Shown: positions 8,142-16,291 of the stretch, piece by piece | Position numbering within the stretch: position 1 is the first letter of the stretch | Layout of the letters: each line of letters begins with the position of its first letter | Assembly (NCBI GenBank): GCA_900315845.1 | Contig: OOHK01000003.1 | Coordinates: forward strand, 146,904-210,903 | Origin: Candidatus Avelusimicrobium luingense | Lineage (GTDB): Bacteria; Elusimicrobiota; Elusimicrobia; Elusimicrobiales; Elusimicrobiaceae | DNA: 64,000 nucleotides | Reading direction: 5' to 3' | Position numbers and translations under genes: made by a program | The notes under the pieces: generated by a model | Seen by the model: only the letters and a program-made list of their open reading frames with translations | The model's database searches: none | Told to the model about the DNA's origin: nothing

Positions 8142-9830
8142 ATGAAACGGATGTTGCATTTCTTACAAGTTTTGGTAGCAGTTAGTTTCCTGTCCGTAGT
8201 TGCATACGGACAGGAAAAAGCGCCGTTTATCTTTTCGGGCCGCAAACAAGGAACGATAGAAACGGTACAAAAAAACGGCACTACTTATTTGAATTTGCAA
8301 CAAACCGCCCGCAAGTTGGGGCTAAACGTAGAATTATTTGCCCGCTCCAAGCAAGCCAAACTGACCACCCGCGGTTTCTATGCCATTTTAACAGCCGGTA
8401 TTAACGAACTGATTGTTAATGCACAGACCGTTAAACTGTCCGCTCCCGTTTTAATAGACGGGGGGGATATGTGGGCCCCCGCGGAATTTTTTGAGTTGCC
8501 CGTTTTGCAACAATCGCTGGCGAAAGAAATTGCATTTACAAATGGCGAATTGCAAGTGGAACGCCCCTACGATTTGGCACGGATAGATAATGAACTCTTA
8601 GCCAAAGAAGACCGTATTATTTTTAATCCGCGCCGCCAAGTAACGTGGACATCCGCGCAGCCAAATCCGCATACGGTAGAAATAACATTTCCCGATACGG
8701 GAATTAAACGGGTGGAAAATTTCCGACTTAAAACGGGGCATATTTCATCGGTATCTATCCGTCAAGATCGCGGAAATACCGTTGTCAAAACCATTTTGGG
8801 CAAACAGGGGAAACATTGGACGGTAGAAGAACACTCCGGGAAAATTTATTTCCGCGTAGGGCGCGAAAACTTGCAACCGATTCAAGACAAACCGGCTGCT
8901 CCGGCAGAAAAACCGGTGGCTAAAACACCGCAAACGAATGCGGTTAAAACTACTTCCGCGGCAGATGAACCGTTGCCCGCTCCGTCTGTAACGGACGATA
9001 GCGAAGATAGTATCCCGGCAGGTACGCCAACAATGGCCGTTGCCGCCGTGCCGGAAATGAAACCGACCCCGCAAACGGAAATCAAACCGACTCCGCAAAC
9101 CGAAATCAAGCCCGCACCGGTAGCGGCTATTTCTCCGGTGCATAAAAAAATGCGTATTGTTATTGATCCGGGGCACGGCGGAAAAGATCCCGGGGCGGTA
9201 CGCTCTCGCACGCGTGAAAAAGACCTTAATTTAGCGGTAGCCAAGGAATTATACAAATTACTGCAAAAGAAAAATTTTGAAGTCAAAATCACACGTGATA
9301 ATGATACGTTTATCCCGCTTTCGGGTCGCTCCAAAATTGCCAATACTTTTAAGGCCGATTTGTTTATCTCGGTGCATACCAATTCGTCTAAGAATAAAAA
9401 TGCCAACGGATTTGAAGTATATTTCCGCAGCGAAAAAGCAACCGATAAAGAAGCCGCTGATACGGCGGCATTAGAAAACGAAGCCATGCAATACGAAGAA
9501 GTCCATTACAATTTTGTGGACGCTTTGTTGCAGTCTTTGGCGAAAAATGAGTACATCAACGAAAGTTCCAAATTGGCCGGATATGTTAGAAATGCCGTAT
9601 ATAAACAGCCCGGTATCGGTATTGCCGTTAATCAAAATAGCAGTGTGCGTCAAGCCAACTTCTATGTGTTAAAAGGGGTGCAAAGCCCGGCTATTCTGGT
9701 GGAAATGGGATATATCAGCAGTAATAAAGACCGCGGCCGGCTGACGCAGAGTGCCGTGCAGAAAAAGATGGCACAAGGGATTTTTAATGGTGTATTAAAC
9801 TACGCCAAGAACGAAGGTTGGATCAATTAG
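8142..9830 (+). CDS. Exported N-acetylmuramoyl-L-alanine amidase
   Basis: Cell-wall hydrolase of 562 residues. A signal peptide covers about residues 1-23. A copper amine oxidase N-terminal-like/AMIN-type region fills about 30-250. A proline-, alanine- and threonine-rich linker spans about 250-335 and includes a near-perfect repeat of PTPQTEIK. The Amidase_3 catalytic domain follows to the end. Zinc ligands are apparent: His in IDPGHGGKDPGA (about 343), Glu in the REKD region, and His in LFISVHTNSS; the catalytic Glu is in ILVEMGYISS. It cuts the bond between MurNAc and the stem peptide, probably during daughter cell separation or wall remodelling. AmiC-like by architecture, but I do not assign a specific symbol. 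Confidence 0.9.
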   Translation: MKRMLHFLQVLVAVSFLSVVAYGQEKAPFIFSGRKQGTIETVQKNGTTYLNLQQTARKLGLNVELFARSKQAKLTTRGFYAILTAGINELIVNAQTVKLSAPVLIDGGDMWAPAEFFELPVLQQSLAKEIAFTNGELQVERPYDLARIDNELLAKEDRIIFNPRRQVTWTSAQPNPHTVEITFPDTGIKRVENFRLKTGHISSVSIRQDRGNTVVKTILGKQGKHWTVEEHSGKIYFRVGRENLQPIQDKPAAPAEKPVAKTPQTNAVKTTSAADEPLPAPSVTDDSEDSIPAGTPTMAVAAVPEMKPTPQTEIKPTPQTEIKPAPVAAISPVHKKMRIVIDPGHGGKDPGAVRSRTREKDLNLAVAKELYKLLQKKNFEVKITRDNDTFIPLSGRSKIANTFKADLFISVHTNSSKNKNANGFEVYFRSEKATDKEAADTAALENEAMQYEEVHYNFVDALLQSLAKNEYINESSKLAGYVRNAVYKQPGIGIAVNQNSSVRQANFYVLKGVQSPAILVEMGYISSNKDRGRLTQSAVQKKMAQGIFNGVLNYAKNEGWIN

Positions 9831-9857
9831 ATTTTAGAATAGTTTTGTTAACACAAC

Positions 9858-9894
9858 GCCTACAAAAGTGAACTAACTTTTGTGGGCTGTTTTT
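9858..9894. terminator. Bidirectional terminator between amidase and pilin genes
   Basis: GCCTACAAAAGT (9858-9869) pairs with ACTTTTGTGGGC (9875-9886) around a 5-base loop with one G-T wobble, then CTGTTTTT. It closes the long plus-strand operon and lies at the 3' end of the convergent pilin gene. Confidence 0.75.
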
Positions 9895-10393
9895 ACGGGT
9901 TGGCGCAAATTTTTTGTCCCAAGGCGGTAGAACCCGAACAATCAATTTGACCGGGATGAGGTGACTGGTCCAACCAAACGGTATAGACAAATTCTTGTAC
10001 GGATACGCAATCGCTTATCCGGGTATGTGTCTTGGATACCGTCGGGCAGTATCTGGCCAAAATGGCGTAATTGGCACTGGTGGCCGAGGCTTGCACTTGG
10101 CTGATGACATCAATATCAAAATAGGCATCACACGAGTAGGTAGTCCCGTCGTCGGCAGATAATTTTTTGCAGGTGCTTTCAGTGGCAAGTTCGTCCAAAT
10201 CAAACGCATATTGGCCGTTGGCTAAATAATAGGCTTCCTGCGCGCGTTTCAAATCCGCAATAACTGTTTTCATGTTGGCCAGTCTTGCCTTTGTAACCGC
10301 TTTTTTATACTGCGGCAATGCCACACTGGCTAAAATGCCGATAATTAAAACAACAACTAATAGTTCAATCAGTGTAAAAGCTTTGTTGTTCAT
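9893..10393 (-). CDS. Orphan type IV pilin-like protein
   Basis: Pilin or pseudopilin of 166 residues. After a short basic leader comes the prepilin peptidase site and hydrophobic helix, [18 protein letters not shown], with the conserved Glu at mature position 5. [17 protein letters not shown] helix continues it. The C-terminal globular part carries several cysteines (STCKKL, YSCDAY, ARYCPT, SDCVSV, QIDCSG), suggesting disulfides. I start at 10393 because AAGGAG lies 6 bases upstream; a longer in-frame start at 10417 lacks that support. No assembly genes (pilB, pilC, pilD) are nearby. Whether it forms a pilus subunit, a minor pilin or something else cannot be told. Confidence 0.85.
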   Translation of the reverse strand: MNNKAFTLIELLVVVLIIGILASVALPQYKKAVTKARLANMKTVIADLKRAQEAYYLANGQYAFDLDELATESTCKKLSADDGTTYSCDAYFDIDVISQVQASATSANYAILARYCPTVSKTHTRISDCVSVQEFVYTVWLDQSPHPGQIDCSGSTALGQKICANP

Positions 10394-10523
10394 AAAATTC
10401 TCCTTTTCCCTTTCCACTATATTATCGTTTTTTTTTTTTGATTTGTCAAGGAAAATTTAGTATCCCGACGAAATGGCAAATCTGTAATAGAGACTTGCAT
10501 TTAGTAGAGCGTCTCCGTGTTAT

Positions 10524-11660
10524 TTATATCCAGGCATTACACAAGTTTTTTATAACAGCATCCGGTTTTTGTAAATGTTCTTGATTTTCCAGGGAAAGAT
10601 ACAGCAACGAATATGGAGTCACGCTTACCCAATATTCATGTGCTTGAGTGCGTTCTGCCACCTGTTTCCCGAATATATATATGGATTTATTATTCGGACA
10701 TTGTTGTTCCCAATATCCTTTGTCTTTGGCGGAAGGAAATTGTTTGCGCCACGTTTGTACTCCTTCTCTGGCCAGACTTACATTATATTGTAAGCGATCT
10801 TCTATGGTTTCTATGAAACCCCACGAAAAAGTTTCGGGGTTTGAAGAACATTCCCAATGTGAAAAATCATTATCCTGGCGTTTGGTTATGCAGTGGTGTT
10901 GAATTCCAAAAAGCATACGTGTGCGCGTGGCGGAAGAACGGGCACCGAATTGTTGAAGTAATTTGACAATTTGTTTGCGCTCGGCGGTCGGGTCTTTCCT
11001 AAAGTGGCTTTTTGCAAAATCTAACAGGGAATCTCCGTTACTATCTTGCGAACTGTTTATGTCTGCATGGGCTTGTAATAGGTATTTAACGGCTTCTACG
11101 TCTCCCCGTGCTATTGAGTAAATCAGCGTAGAGATTCCTCCCGCAAATTTTCCGTTGATATCGGCTCCATAGGATAAAAGCAATTGGGCAATATCAAAAT
11201 GATGATGGGCAACCGCGGTAAAAAATGCGGTGGTACCATTTTTGGGGTGATGGTATATGTCTGGCGGAATATGGTATTTTTCTACGTAATTACGTACGGA
11301 ATTGATATCTCCCATTTCGGCGTTAGAGTACATATTGTCTGCTAAGTTCATGTAAGTCAGGGTATCGATGTAATCTTCGCAATGTTCTTCCTGTCCGTTT
11401 GAGCGGGTGCATTTGCGCACCGGCATACGTAATGCAATATCATCCGGGCGAGAAGTTGAAGTATAGGGTATTATCTTATGTGTCTGCGGTTGTGCTTGGG
11501 AAGTCGCAGGCTCCTCTAGGCCGCTTGTTATATCTTTTTTAATGTGATTAAAAAGTTTTTCCGGGATCTTCTTAAAAAAAGGCCCTGTCAAAAAGAGACA
11601 TGCTATTAAAGTTCCAGTACCTAGTAAGAGTGCGAACGCAAAGATAAGCGGTTTCTTCAT
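10524..11660 (-). CDS. Membrane-anchored ankyrin-repeat protein
   Basis: Protein of 378 residues with a single N-terminal hydrophobic segment (about residues 5-25), either an anchor or an uncleaved signal, followed by a low-complexity stretch. Ankyrin-type repeats lie at about residues 130-240, recognisable as GTTAFFTAVAHHHFDIAQLL with LLSYGADIN, then STLIYSIARGDVEAVKYLLQAHADIN. The C-terminal 140 residues match nothing I recognise and contain several Cys and Trp residues. The start at 11660 is preceded by GGAGA. It probably binds a partner in the periplasm; the ligand is unknown. It stands alone on minus between a pilin gene and the divergent chromate transporter pair. Confidence 0.75.
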   Translation of the reverse strand: MKKPLIFAFALLLGTGTLIACLFLTGPFFKKIPEKLFNHIKKDITSGLEEPATSQAQPQTHKIIPYTSTSRPDDIALRMPVRKCTRSNGQEEHCEDYIDTLTYMNLADNMYSNAEMGDINSVRNYVEKYHIPPDIYHHPKNGTTAFFTAVAHHHFDIAQLLLSYGADINGKFAGGISTLIYSIARGDVEAVKYLLQAHADINSSQDSNGDSLLDFAKSHFRKDPTAERKQIVKLLQQFGARSSATRTRMLFGIQHHCITKRQDNDFSHWECSSNPETFSWGFIETIEDRLQYNVSLAREGVQTWRKQFPSAKDKGYWEQQCPNNKSIYIFGKQVAERTQAHEYWVSVTPYSLLYLSLENQEHLQKPDAVIKNLCNAWI

Positions 11661-11779
11661 TTTTTCTCCGTTTGATTGTGATATCAATAATTATATTATA
11701 AATTATCTCTGTATTGCTGAAATTAAACTAACCCAAGGGAATACTTAAAAGAGCCGTGGTGAAATAGTAAAATAAAAAT

Positions 11780-12313
11780 ATGTTGTTTTCTTTATTTTAC
11801 ACATTTGCCAAAATCGGGCTATTTACTTTAGGCGGCGGATACGCGATGTTGCCGCTGATGGAACAGGAAATCGTAGAGAAACGTGCTTGGCTGAGTCGCA
11901 CGGAATTTTTAGATACGGTCGCCCTTGCGCAAAGTGCGCCGGGTATTTTGGCAATCAATATGGCTATTTTGGTGGGATATCAACGCGCCAACGTGCGGGG
12001 GAGTATTTTTGCGGCGTTGGGGGCGGCGCTACCATCGTTTATCATTATTTTACTGATTGCCGTTTTCTTTCATAACTATCAACAAAACCCGGTCATTAAC
12101 CGCATTTTCAAAGGAGTCCGCCCGGCGGTGGTGGCGCTGATTGCCGTTCCTGTTTTCCGGTTGGCGCGTGCGGCTGATATCGGGTGGAAAAATGTATGGT
12201 TGCCGATAACGGTGGTGGGGCTGGTGTGGGGGTTGCACGTTTCTCCGATATATGTGGTGTTGGCGGCGATAGCGGGCGGCTTTTGGTGGGCCGTTAGACG
12301 GGAGCGCGTATGA
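11780..12313 (+). CDS. Chromate transporter family protein, first half
   Basis: Short CHR-domain protein of 177 residues with about five or six membrane segments. Family signatures are FAKIGLFTLGGGYAMLPLME near the start and LAQSAPGILAINMA near residue 50. Full-length ChrA has two such domains in one chain; here they are two adjacent genes overlapping by 4 bases, the known bidomain-split form that acts as a heterodimer. In ChrA the substrate is chromate or sulfate, but short-chain pairs in anaerobes often have no tested substrate. The Shine-Dalgarno is weak. Confidence 0.88.
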   Translation: MLFSLFYTFAKIGLFTLGGGYAMLPLMEQEIVEKRAWLSRTEFLDTVALAQSAPGILAINMAILVGYQRANVRGSIFAALGAALPSFIIILLIAVFFHNYQQNPVINRIFKGVRPAVVALIAVPVFRLARAADIGWKNVWLPITVVGLVWGLHVSPIYVVLAAIAGGFWWAVRRERV

Positions 12314-12831
12314 TATATGTAAAATTGTTTCTCACGTTTTTCAAAATCGGTCTGTTTAATTTCGGCGGCGGATACGCCATGATTTCGTTTCTGCAAAACG
12401 AAGTTGTTTTCAAAAGCGGTTGGTTGACTACGGCACAATTTACCGATATCGTAGCCGTTAGCCAAGTTACGCCCGGTCCCGTCGGTATCAATATGGCCAC
12501 TTATACGGGATACACAGTGGCGGACGCATGGGGCGCGGCGATAGCCACCTTTGCGGTATGTCTTCCGTCGTTTTTGTTGATGATTTGGTTAGGAAGTTTT
12601 TTACTCAAGCACCAACACTCGCCGCGTATGCAAGGCGTTCTTGCCGTATTGCGTCCGGCGGTAGTAGGCCTGATTGCGGCGGCCGCGCTTGTGTTGTGTA
12701 ATAGCGAAAATTTCATTGATTACAAAAGTTATTTCTTCTTTGCACTCGCCTTTTTGCTTGTCTATCTGCGCAAAATCGGGCCCGTCGGTGTGCTGCTCTT
12801 TAGCGCCGCGGCGGGGCTTATCTGCTACTAA
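12310..12831 (+). CDS. Chromate transporter family protein, second half
   Basis: CHR-domain protein of 173 residues, partner of the preceding gene, with which it overlaps through ATGA. It shows the matching signatures: FFKIGLFNFGGGYAMISFLQ at the start and VSQVTPGPVGINMATYTGY near residue 50. About five membrane segments follow. The two proteins are homologous in tandem, as expected for a split ChrA that works as an antiparallel heterodimer in the inner membrane. Substrate is not deducible from the sequence. Confidence 0.88.
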   Translation: MIYVKLFLTFFKIGLFNFGGGYAMISFLQNEVVFKSGWLTTAQFTDIVAVSQVTPGPVGINMATYTGYTVADAWGAAIATFAVCLPSFLLMIWLGSFLLKHQHSPRMQGVLAVLRPAVVGLIAAAALVLCNSENFIDYKSYFFFALAFLLVYLRKIGPVGVLLFSAAAGLICY

Positions 12832-12909
12832 AACTAGTTTAGACTAACTTTTATTATACATCTTAAAATATGTTTTTTAAGAAGTAAAAAATTTTTTTTA
12901 AAAAAATAC

Positions 12910-12938
12910 TTGTTAGTCTTTCCTAACTTTTGTATAAT
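12910..12938 (+). promoter_or_regulatory. Strong sigma-70 type promoter
   Basis: TTGTTA (12910-12915) and TATAAT (12933-12938) are separated by exactly 17 bases. An AT-rich run of A and T tracts (about 12870-12908) lies just upstream and could act as an UP element. It drives the protease-like gene starting at 12969, leaving a leader of about 24 bases with an AAGGAAAAGGAAA ribosome site. Confidence 0.8.
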
Positions 12939-12968
12939 ATATCTATCTTACTTAAAAGGAAAAGGAAA

Positions 12969-13706
12969 ATGAAAAGAATTATTGTTGTATTTTTACTTAC
13001 CGCAGTATTGGGCAGCACCCAACTGGCTGCGCATCACGTAACGTCTGCCGAACTCAAAACCGAGTTAGCCCGCGCCGTTGCGCAAGAAACCTTAAAAAAT
13101 TCGCTTAATGTCTATGAGGTGCAAGCGACGGTTTCTTTTGAGAAAAAAATTTTACTGAAGGATACGATGTTCCGTCCGGCCCGCCATCCGGCAGATAGCA
13201 ACCAAGTACTGTCTGTAGAAACCGCGCAGAAACAATGCCTAGGGGTATTGGTGTCTAAAGGTTCGCAAGTTGTCTTGCCCGCCGTTTGTTTGGAACAAGG
13301 CAACTATCAGCCCACCCGTATTGTAATGAAATTTAAGCAGGGAAACGAGGTGTCCGTTAAAGCCGATGACTTAGTCATCCGGGAAGATGTCGCTTGGGTA
13401 AATGTAGATGCTGCTTTGACGAAACAAAATCCCTATGTGATTTTTACACGTACGGAACAAGGAAAAACGTTGCAAGATAAATTCGGGGAACCGATGTCGG
13501 AACACTTAAAACAATTCTTCCGTAAACGCGGTGTAGTAGAACGCCGCCGTTGCCGAATGGGTATGGTATATAGCGACTCGCGCTTGCGCGTGGGGGAACC
13601 GGTATTTTATCAAGGCAAATTGGTGGCGTTAGTGAAAGCGCGGACCAAAACCTATGGCGGTTTGTTGGGCGGCGTATCGGAAAGCGCTCTTGCCGTCATC
13701 CGCTAG
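12969..13706 (+). CDS. Exported trypsin/HtrA-like protein lacking catalytic residues
   Basis: Protein of 245 residues with a clear signal peptide (about residues 1-21, cleavage after QLAA). The body is laid out like a chymotrypsin/HtrA-fold protease. LGVLVSKGSQVVLPAVCL corresponds to the usual strand that ends in the TAAHC motif. A DVAWVNVD segment corresponds to DIALLKV, and VGEPVFYQGKLVALV to the GNSGGPLF strand. The catalytic His is Val106 and the Ser is Val208, while the Asp (140) remains, so it should not cleave peptides. Spacings (34 and 68 residues) fit HtrA proteases. The fold assignment is my inference from pattern. I start at 12969 because of its purine-rich ribosome site; an ATG 39 bases upstream has none. 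Confidence 0.6.
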   Translation: MKRIIVVFLLTAVLGSTQLAAHHVTSAELKTELARAVAQETLKNSLNVYEVQATVSFEKKILLKDTMFRPARHPADSNQVLSVETAQKQCLGVLVSKGSQVVLPAVCLEQGNYQPTRIVMKFKQGNEVSVKADDLVIREDVAWVNVDAALTKQNPYVIFTRTEQGKTLQDKFGEPMSEHLKQFFRKRGVVERRRCRMGMVYSDSRLRVGEPVFYQGKLVALVKARTKTYGGLLGGVSESALAVIR

Positions 13707-13753
13707 ATACTTTTGAGTTACATCCGCTGTTTAGCCATAGCGGACTCCTATAG

Positions 13754-13784
13754 AAAACCGCCGGGTTAAGCCCCCGGCGGTTTT
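13754..13784. terminator. Bidirectional terminator
   Basis: AAAACCGCCGGG (13754-13765) pairs with CCCGGCGGTTTT (13773-13784) around a 7-base loop. It separates two convergent genes and has T-tracts in both directions. Confidence 0.9.
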
Positions 13785-13809
13785 GCATATTATAACGATA
13801 TAATAATTC

Positions 13810-14427
13810 TTATTTGTTTGATTTTAGTTTAATCGGTGTTACCGGCGTTTTGGTCTTCTTTGAAAGTTTCTTTTCATTTTCCTGACGAACTTGCAAAAAC
13901 GAAAACGGCGCAATTTTTTGCTTTTCAAACAAGGCTTTCGGGTTGTAATATAAGCACAAATAAGTGATAAAGTTTTCTGTGGTCATGCGGACCAAAAAAT
14001 CGTCGGAAGGCAAGCCGGTATCTAAATAAGAATAGACGAAAAAAGAAGAAATAAAGTCGGAGTCATATACATTGGTTTCAAAGACGGCTATGTCCGATAA
14101 GTACTTCCAACCGATCTGGCGGTCTTTATTTTTACAACGGTGAAAAGATAACGTGGTATCTTTTTTGGCAGTTTGCAATTCTTCTTCCACGGTTTGCCCA
14201 AACCATTTAGAAACTAACACGGTTTGGTCTTCTTGGCAGACACCGTCCATTTCATAATGCTTGCAATGCAAATCAAATTCATCGTTTTTACTGCAGCAAA
14301 ATTTCTCAAAGAAGATGTAAGTCGTGGTTCCGTTACACGGCGGCGGGCACGACTTTTTGGATTGGGCATAACCCAAATTGCATAAGACAATACACAACGA
14401 AAAAACAAATCCTAATTTTTTCATCAT
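13810..14427 (-). CDS. Exported cysteine-rich protein of unknown function
   Basis: Protein of 205 residues with a signal peptide (about residues 1-21, ending in GYAQ). A cysteine-rich N-terminal part follows, with CPPPC, FCCSK, HCKHY and GVCQ within about residues 27-65. The rest is rich in aromatic residues (SSFFVYSYLD, ITYLCLYYNPK) and ends in a lysine-rich tail. I recognise no family. Its ATG overlaps the stop codon of the upstream metallopeptidase gene by one base (TAATG), so the two are translationally coupled and may work together. A second ATG immediately downstream (14424) is an equally possible start. Confidence 0.7.
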   Translation of the reverse strand: MMKKLGFVFSLCIVLCNLGYAQSKKSCPPPCNGTTTYIFFEKFCCSKNDEFDLHCKHYEMDGVCQEDQTVLVSKWFGQTVEEELQTAKKDTTLSFHRCKNKDRQIGWKYLSDIAVFETNVYDSDFISSFFVYSYLDTGLPSDDFLVRMTTENFITYLCLYYNPKALFEKQKIAPFSFLQVRQENEKKLSKKTKTPVTPIKLKSNK

Positions 14428-15095
14428 TATTCTGCCGGGTTGTTTTCAGTTTTCTCTTTCGGGGTATTATCCGGCGGAAGCGTAATGTTAATTTCTTCAA
14501 AGACGGCGTCTTTATGCTCGTTTAGCCAACGACGGTGGAGTTTGTAATCGGGGCTAAACTCGCCCACAAGTTGCCAATACTCTTGCCCGTGATTCATAAA
14601 CCGCAAATGGCATAATTCGTGAATTACTAAATAATCTTGCACCACCGGCGGCATTTTAATAATGCGGTAAGAATAATTGATATTTTTTTGCGATGAGCAA
14701 CTGGCCCACAGCGTGCGCTGATCTTTTAGCACAACGCGATTATATTCCACGCCGATTTTTTCCGCCCACTCTTTGGTTTTTTGCGGTAAAACTTCGGCGG
14801 CCTTATCGCGTAGCCACTGTGTAACAAGTGCCGATGGATTGCTTTCTTTGTTTTGCAGATAGACGTGGAAAACGGCGCCGTCAAACGCCACGCCTTCTTC
14901 TTGGTCGGGCGTTATATAGGTGCGTGCTTCCAATAAATCGCCGTTAAAAAGCACTTTGTTACCGGCGGTTTGCGTGGGCGCGTTACCGTTTCCTTCGGTG
15001 GTTTTTTCATCCGTACCGAAGATTTCCGGCATTTCTTTTTTTAAGCGTTCTAAAAATAATTTTACGTCGCTGACGACGCTCTGTGTATCTGCCAT
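14427..15095 (-). CDS. YgjP-like (DUF45) zinc metallopeptidase
   Basis: Protein of 222 residues with a C-terminal YgjP/SprT-like metallopeptidase domain. The zinc site is HELCH in LVIHELCHLRFMNHGQEYW (about residues 157-161), and the later GQEYW with EFSPDYKLHRRWL matches the family ending. The preceding KDQRTLWASCSSQKNINYSYRI stretch is also typical. The N-terminal 100 residues contain a linker rich in G, N and T. No Shine-Dalgarno is visible. A TATAAT element ends six bases before the ATG, so the mRNA probably begins at or next to the start codon. The physiological substrate of this family is not well defined. Confidence 0.85.
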   Translation of the reverse strand: MADTQSVVSDVKLFLERLKKEMPEIFGTDEKTTEGNGNAPTQTAGNKVLFNGDLLEARTYITPDQEEGVAFDGAVFHVYLQNKESNPSALVTQWLRDKAAEVLPQKTKEWAEKIGVEYNRVVLKDQRTLWASCSSQKNINYSYRIIKMPPVVQDYLVIHELCHLRFMNHGQEYWQLVGEFSPDYKLHRRWLNEHKDAVFEEINITLPPDNTPKEKTENNPAE

Positions 15096-15101
15096 AATTT
15101 T

Positions 15102-15107
15102 ATTATA
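15102..15107 (-). promoter_or_regulatory. -10 element placed for a leaderless transcript
   Basis: On the minus strand TATAAT occupies 15107-15102 and is followed by six bases and then the ATG at 15095. The expected transcription start coincides with the A of the start codon, and no ribosome site is present. No convincing -35 element is visible. Confidence 0.6.
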
Positions 15108-15174
15108 GCAGTTTAGGGTAAATTGCGGTTTGAATTACCGCGGGGTGGTGCCCAAAAATTATATGAATGTTTGA

Positions 15175-15180
15175 TATAAT
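15175..15180 (+). promoter_or_regulatory. -10 element of the gcv operon
   Basis: TATAAT lies 20 bases before the gcvT GTG and upstream of an AAGGAG site at 15187-15192. The -35 region is weak. No glycine riboswitch-like sequence is recognisable in the short leader. Confidence 0.5.
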
Positions 15181-15199
15181 AACCGTAAGGAGAAATAAC

Positions 15200-16282
15200 G
15201 TGAGCGAAACTGCAACTCTAAAAACAACCGCCCTGTGCGAAGCCTGCAAACAGGCCGGCGGTAAAATGGTAGATTTCCACGGGTGGCTCTTGCCCGTTCA
15301 ATATGATGGCATTTTAGCCGAACATAAAGCCGTACGCGAAAGCGCGGGAATGTTTGATGTGTCCCACATGGGCCAATTGTTTGTGGAAGGCAAAAAAGCG
15401 TGGGAGTTTTTGCAATATATTGCTTGCAATAATATCAAAAATGGCCCGGCCGAGGGAACGTACTTTCATATTTTAACCGAAGAAGGCACTATCATTGATG
15501 ACGCCATCGCCTTTTGTTTATCCACCGAAAAATTTTTAGTGGTTGTTAATGCCGCTTGCGTGGAAACCGATTTTAATTGGTTTAGAAAACAGGCCGGAGA
15601 TTTTGGTGTTACCGTTCGCAACGAAAGCGAGAAATGGAGCATGCTGGCCGTGCAAGGCCCTAAAGCGGTGGAAACGGTTAATCAACTGTTGCCCGGCGTG
15701 AAAGATTTGCCGCGTTTTCACATTTCGCCGATCACGATGTTCGGGGCGGACGGTTATGTAACCCGCACCGGATATACGGGCGAAGACGGGGTGGAAATTA
15801 TGCTCCCCAATGCACAAATTACCGAGTTATGGAACGTATTAAAGCAACTCGGTGTAAAACCGTGCGGGCTGGGCGCGCGCGACGTATTACGCTTGGAAGC
15901 CGGCTATTTGCTTAACGGCGAGGACGCCAACCCAACCAAAACCCCGTACGAAGCCAACTGCGGGTGGGTGGTCAAACTGGCTAAAGAAAATTTTATCGGT
16001 AAAGCGGCACTTGTTGCCAAAAAAGCCGCCGGTTTTCAAAGCCGTTTAGTCGGCTTTGTGTTGAAAACCGCGGGCGTGCCGCGTGCTAACTGCAAGATTT
16101 TTTGTGATGGAAAAGAAGTAGGAATTTTGACAAGCGGCACTTTTTCGCCGCTCTATAAGGGGATTGCCGTTGGATATTTAGCCAGCGAAATTCCCGTCGG
16201 GGCAGATGTAGAAATTGAAATTCACAGCCGTCGCGTTCCGGCGCAAGTCGTTAAACCGCCGTTTTATAAAAACCGAGTTTAA
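15200..16282 (+). CDS. gcvT: Glycine cleavage system T protein, aminomethyltransferase
   Basis: Tetrahydrofolate-dependent aminomethyltransferase of 360 residues. It takes the methylamine group from lipoylated GcvH, releasing ammonia and forming 5,10-methylene-tetrahydrofolate. Family motifs are VDFHGWLLPVQYDGI near the start, FDVSHMGQ, and YTRTGYTGEDGVEI-like sequence near residue 195. GLGARDVLRLEAGYLLNG follows, and the C-terminal barrel domain contains KYKGIAVGY-type sequence. I start at GTG 15200 because AAGGAG lies 7 bases upstream; the longer in-frame ATG at 15167 sits at the -10 element and cannot be used. First gene of the gcv operon. Confidence 0.95.
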   Translation: MSETATLKTTALCEACKQAGGKMVDFHGWLLPVQYDGILAEHKAVRESAGMFDVSHMGQLFVEGKKAWEFLQYIACNNIKNGPAEGTYFHILTEEGTIIDDAIAFCLSTEKFLVVVNAACVETDFNWFRKQAGDFGVTVRNESEKWSMLAVQGPKAVETVNQLLPGVKDLPRFHISPITMFGADGYVTRTGYTGEDGVEIMLPNAQITELWNVLKQLGVKPCGLGARDVLRLEAGYLLNGEDANPTKTPYEANCGWVVKLAKENFIGKAALVAKKAAGFQSRLVGFVLKTAGVPRANCKIFCDGKEVGILTSGTFSPLYKGIAVGYLASEIPVGADVEIEIHSRRVPAQVVKPPFYKNRV

Positions 16283-16291
16283 GGAGAAATT

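Noticed and set aside
9060..9116. Short tandem repeat in the amidase gene
   Set aside because: It encodes a repeated PTPQTEIK in a disordered linker; ordinary linker expansion, not a separate element.
8882..9487. Long open frame (201 codons) on minus across the amidase linker
   Set aside because: It lies antisense to a well supported gene, and its composition reflects the proline- and threonine-rich linker codons of the plus strand. No ribosome site.
11780..12831. Frameshifted chrA gene
   Set aside because: The two halves each begin with their own CHR-domain start motif and overlap by ATGA, the normal two-gene form, so it is not a broken single gene.
15096..15199. Possible glycine riboswitch upstream of gcvT
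   Set aside because: The leader between the -10 element and GTG is about 20 bases and the wider gap of 104 bases shows none of the tandem glycine aptamer motifs.
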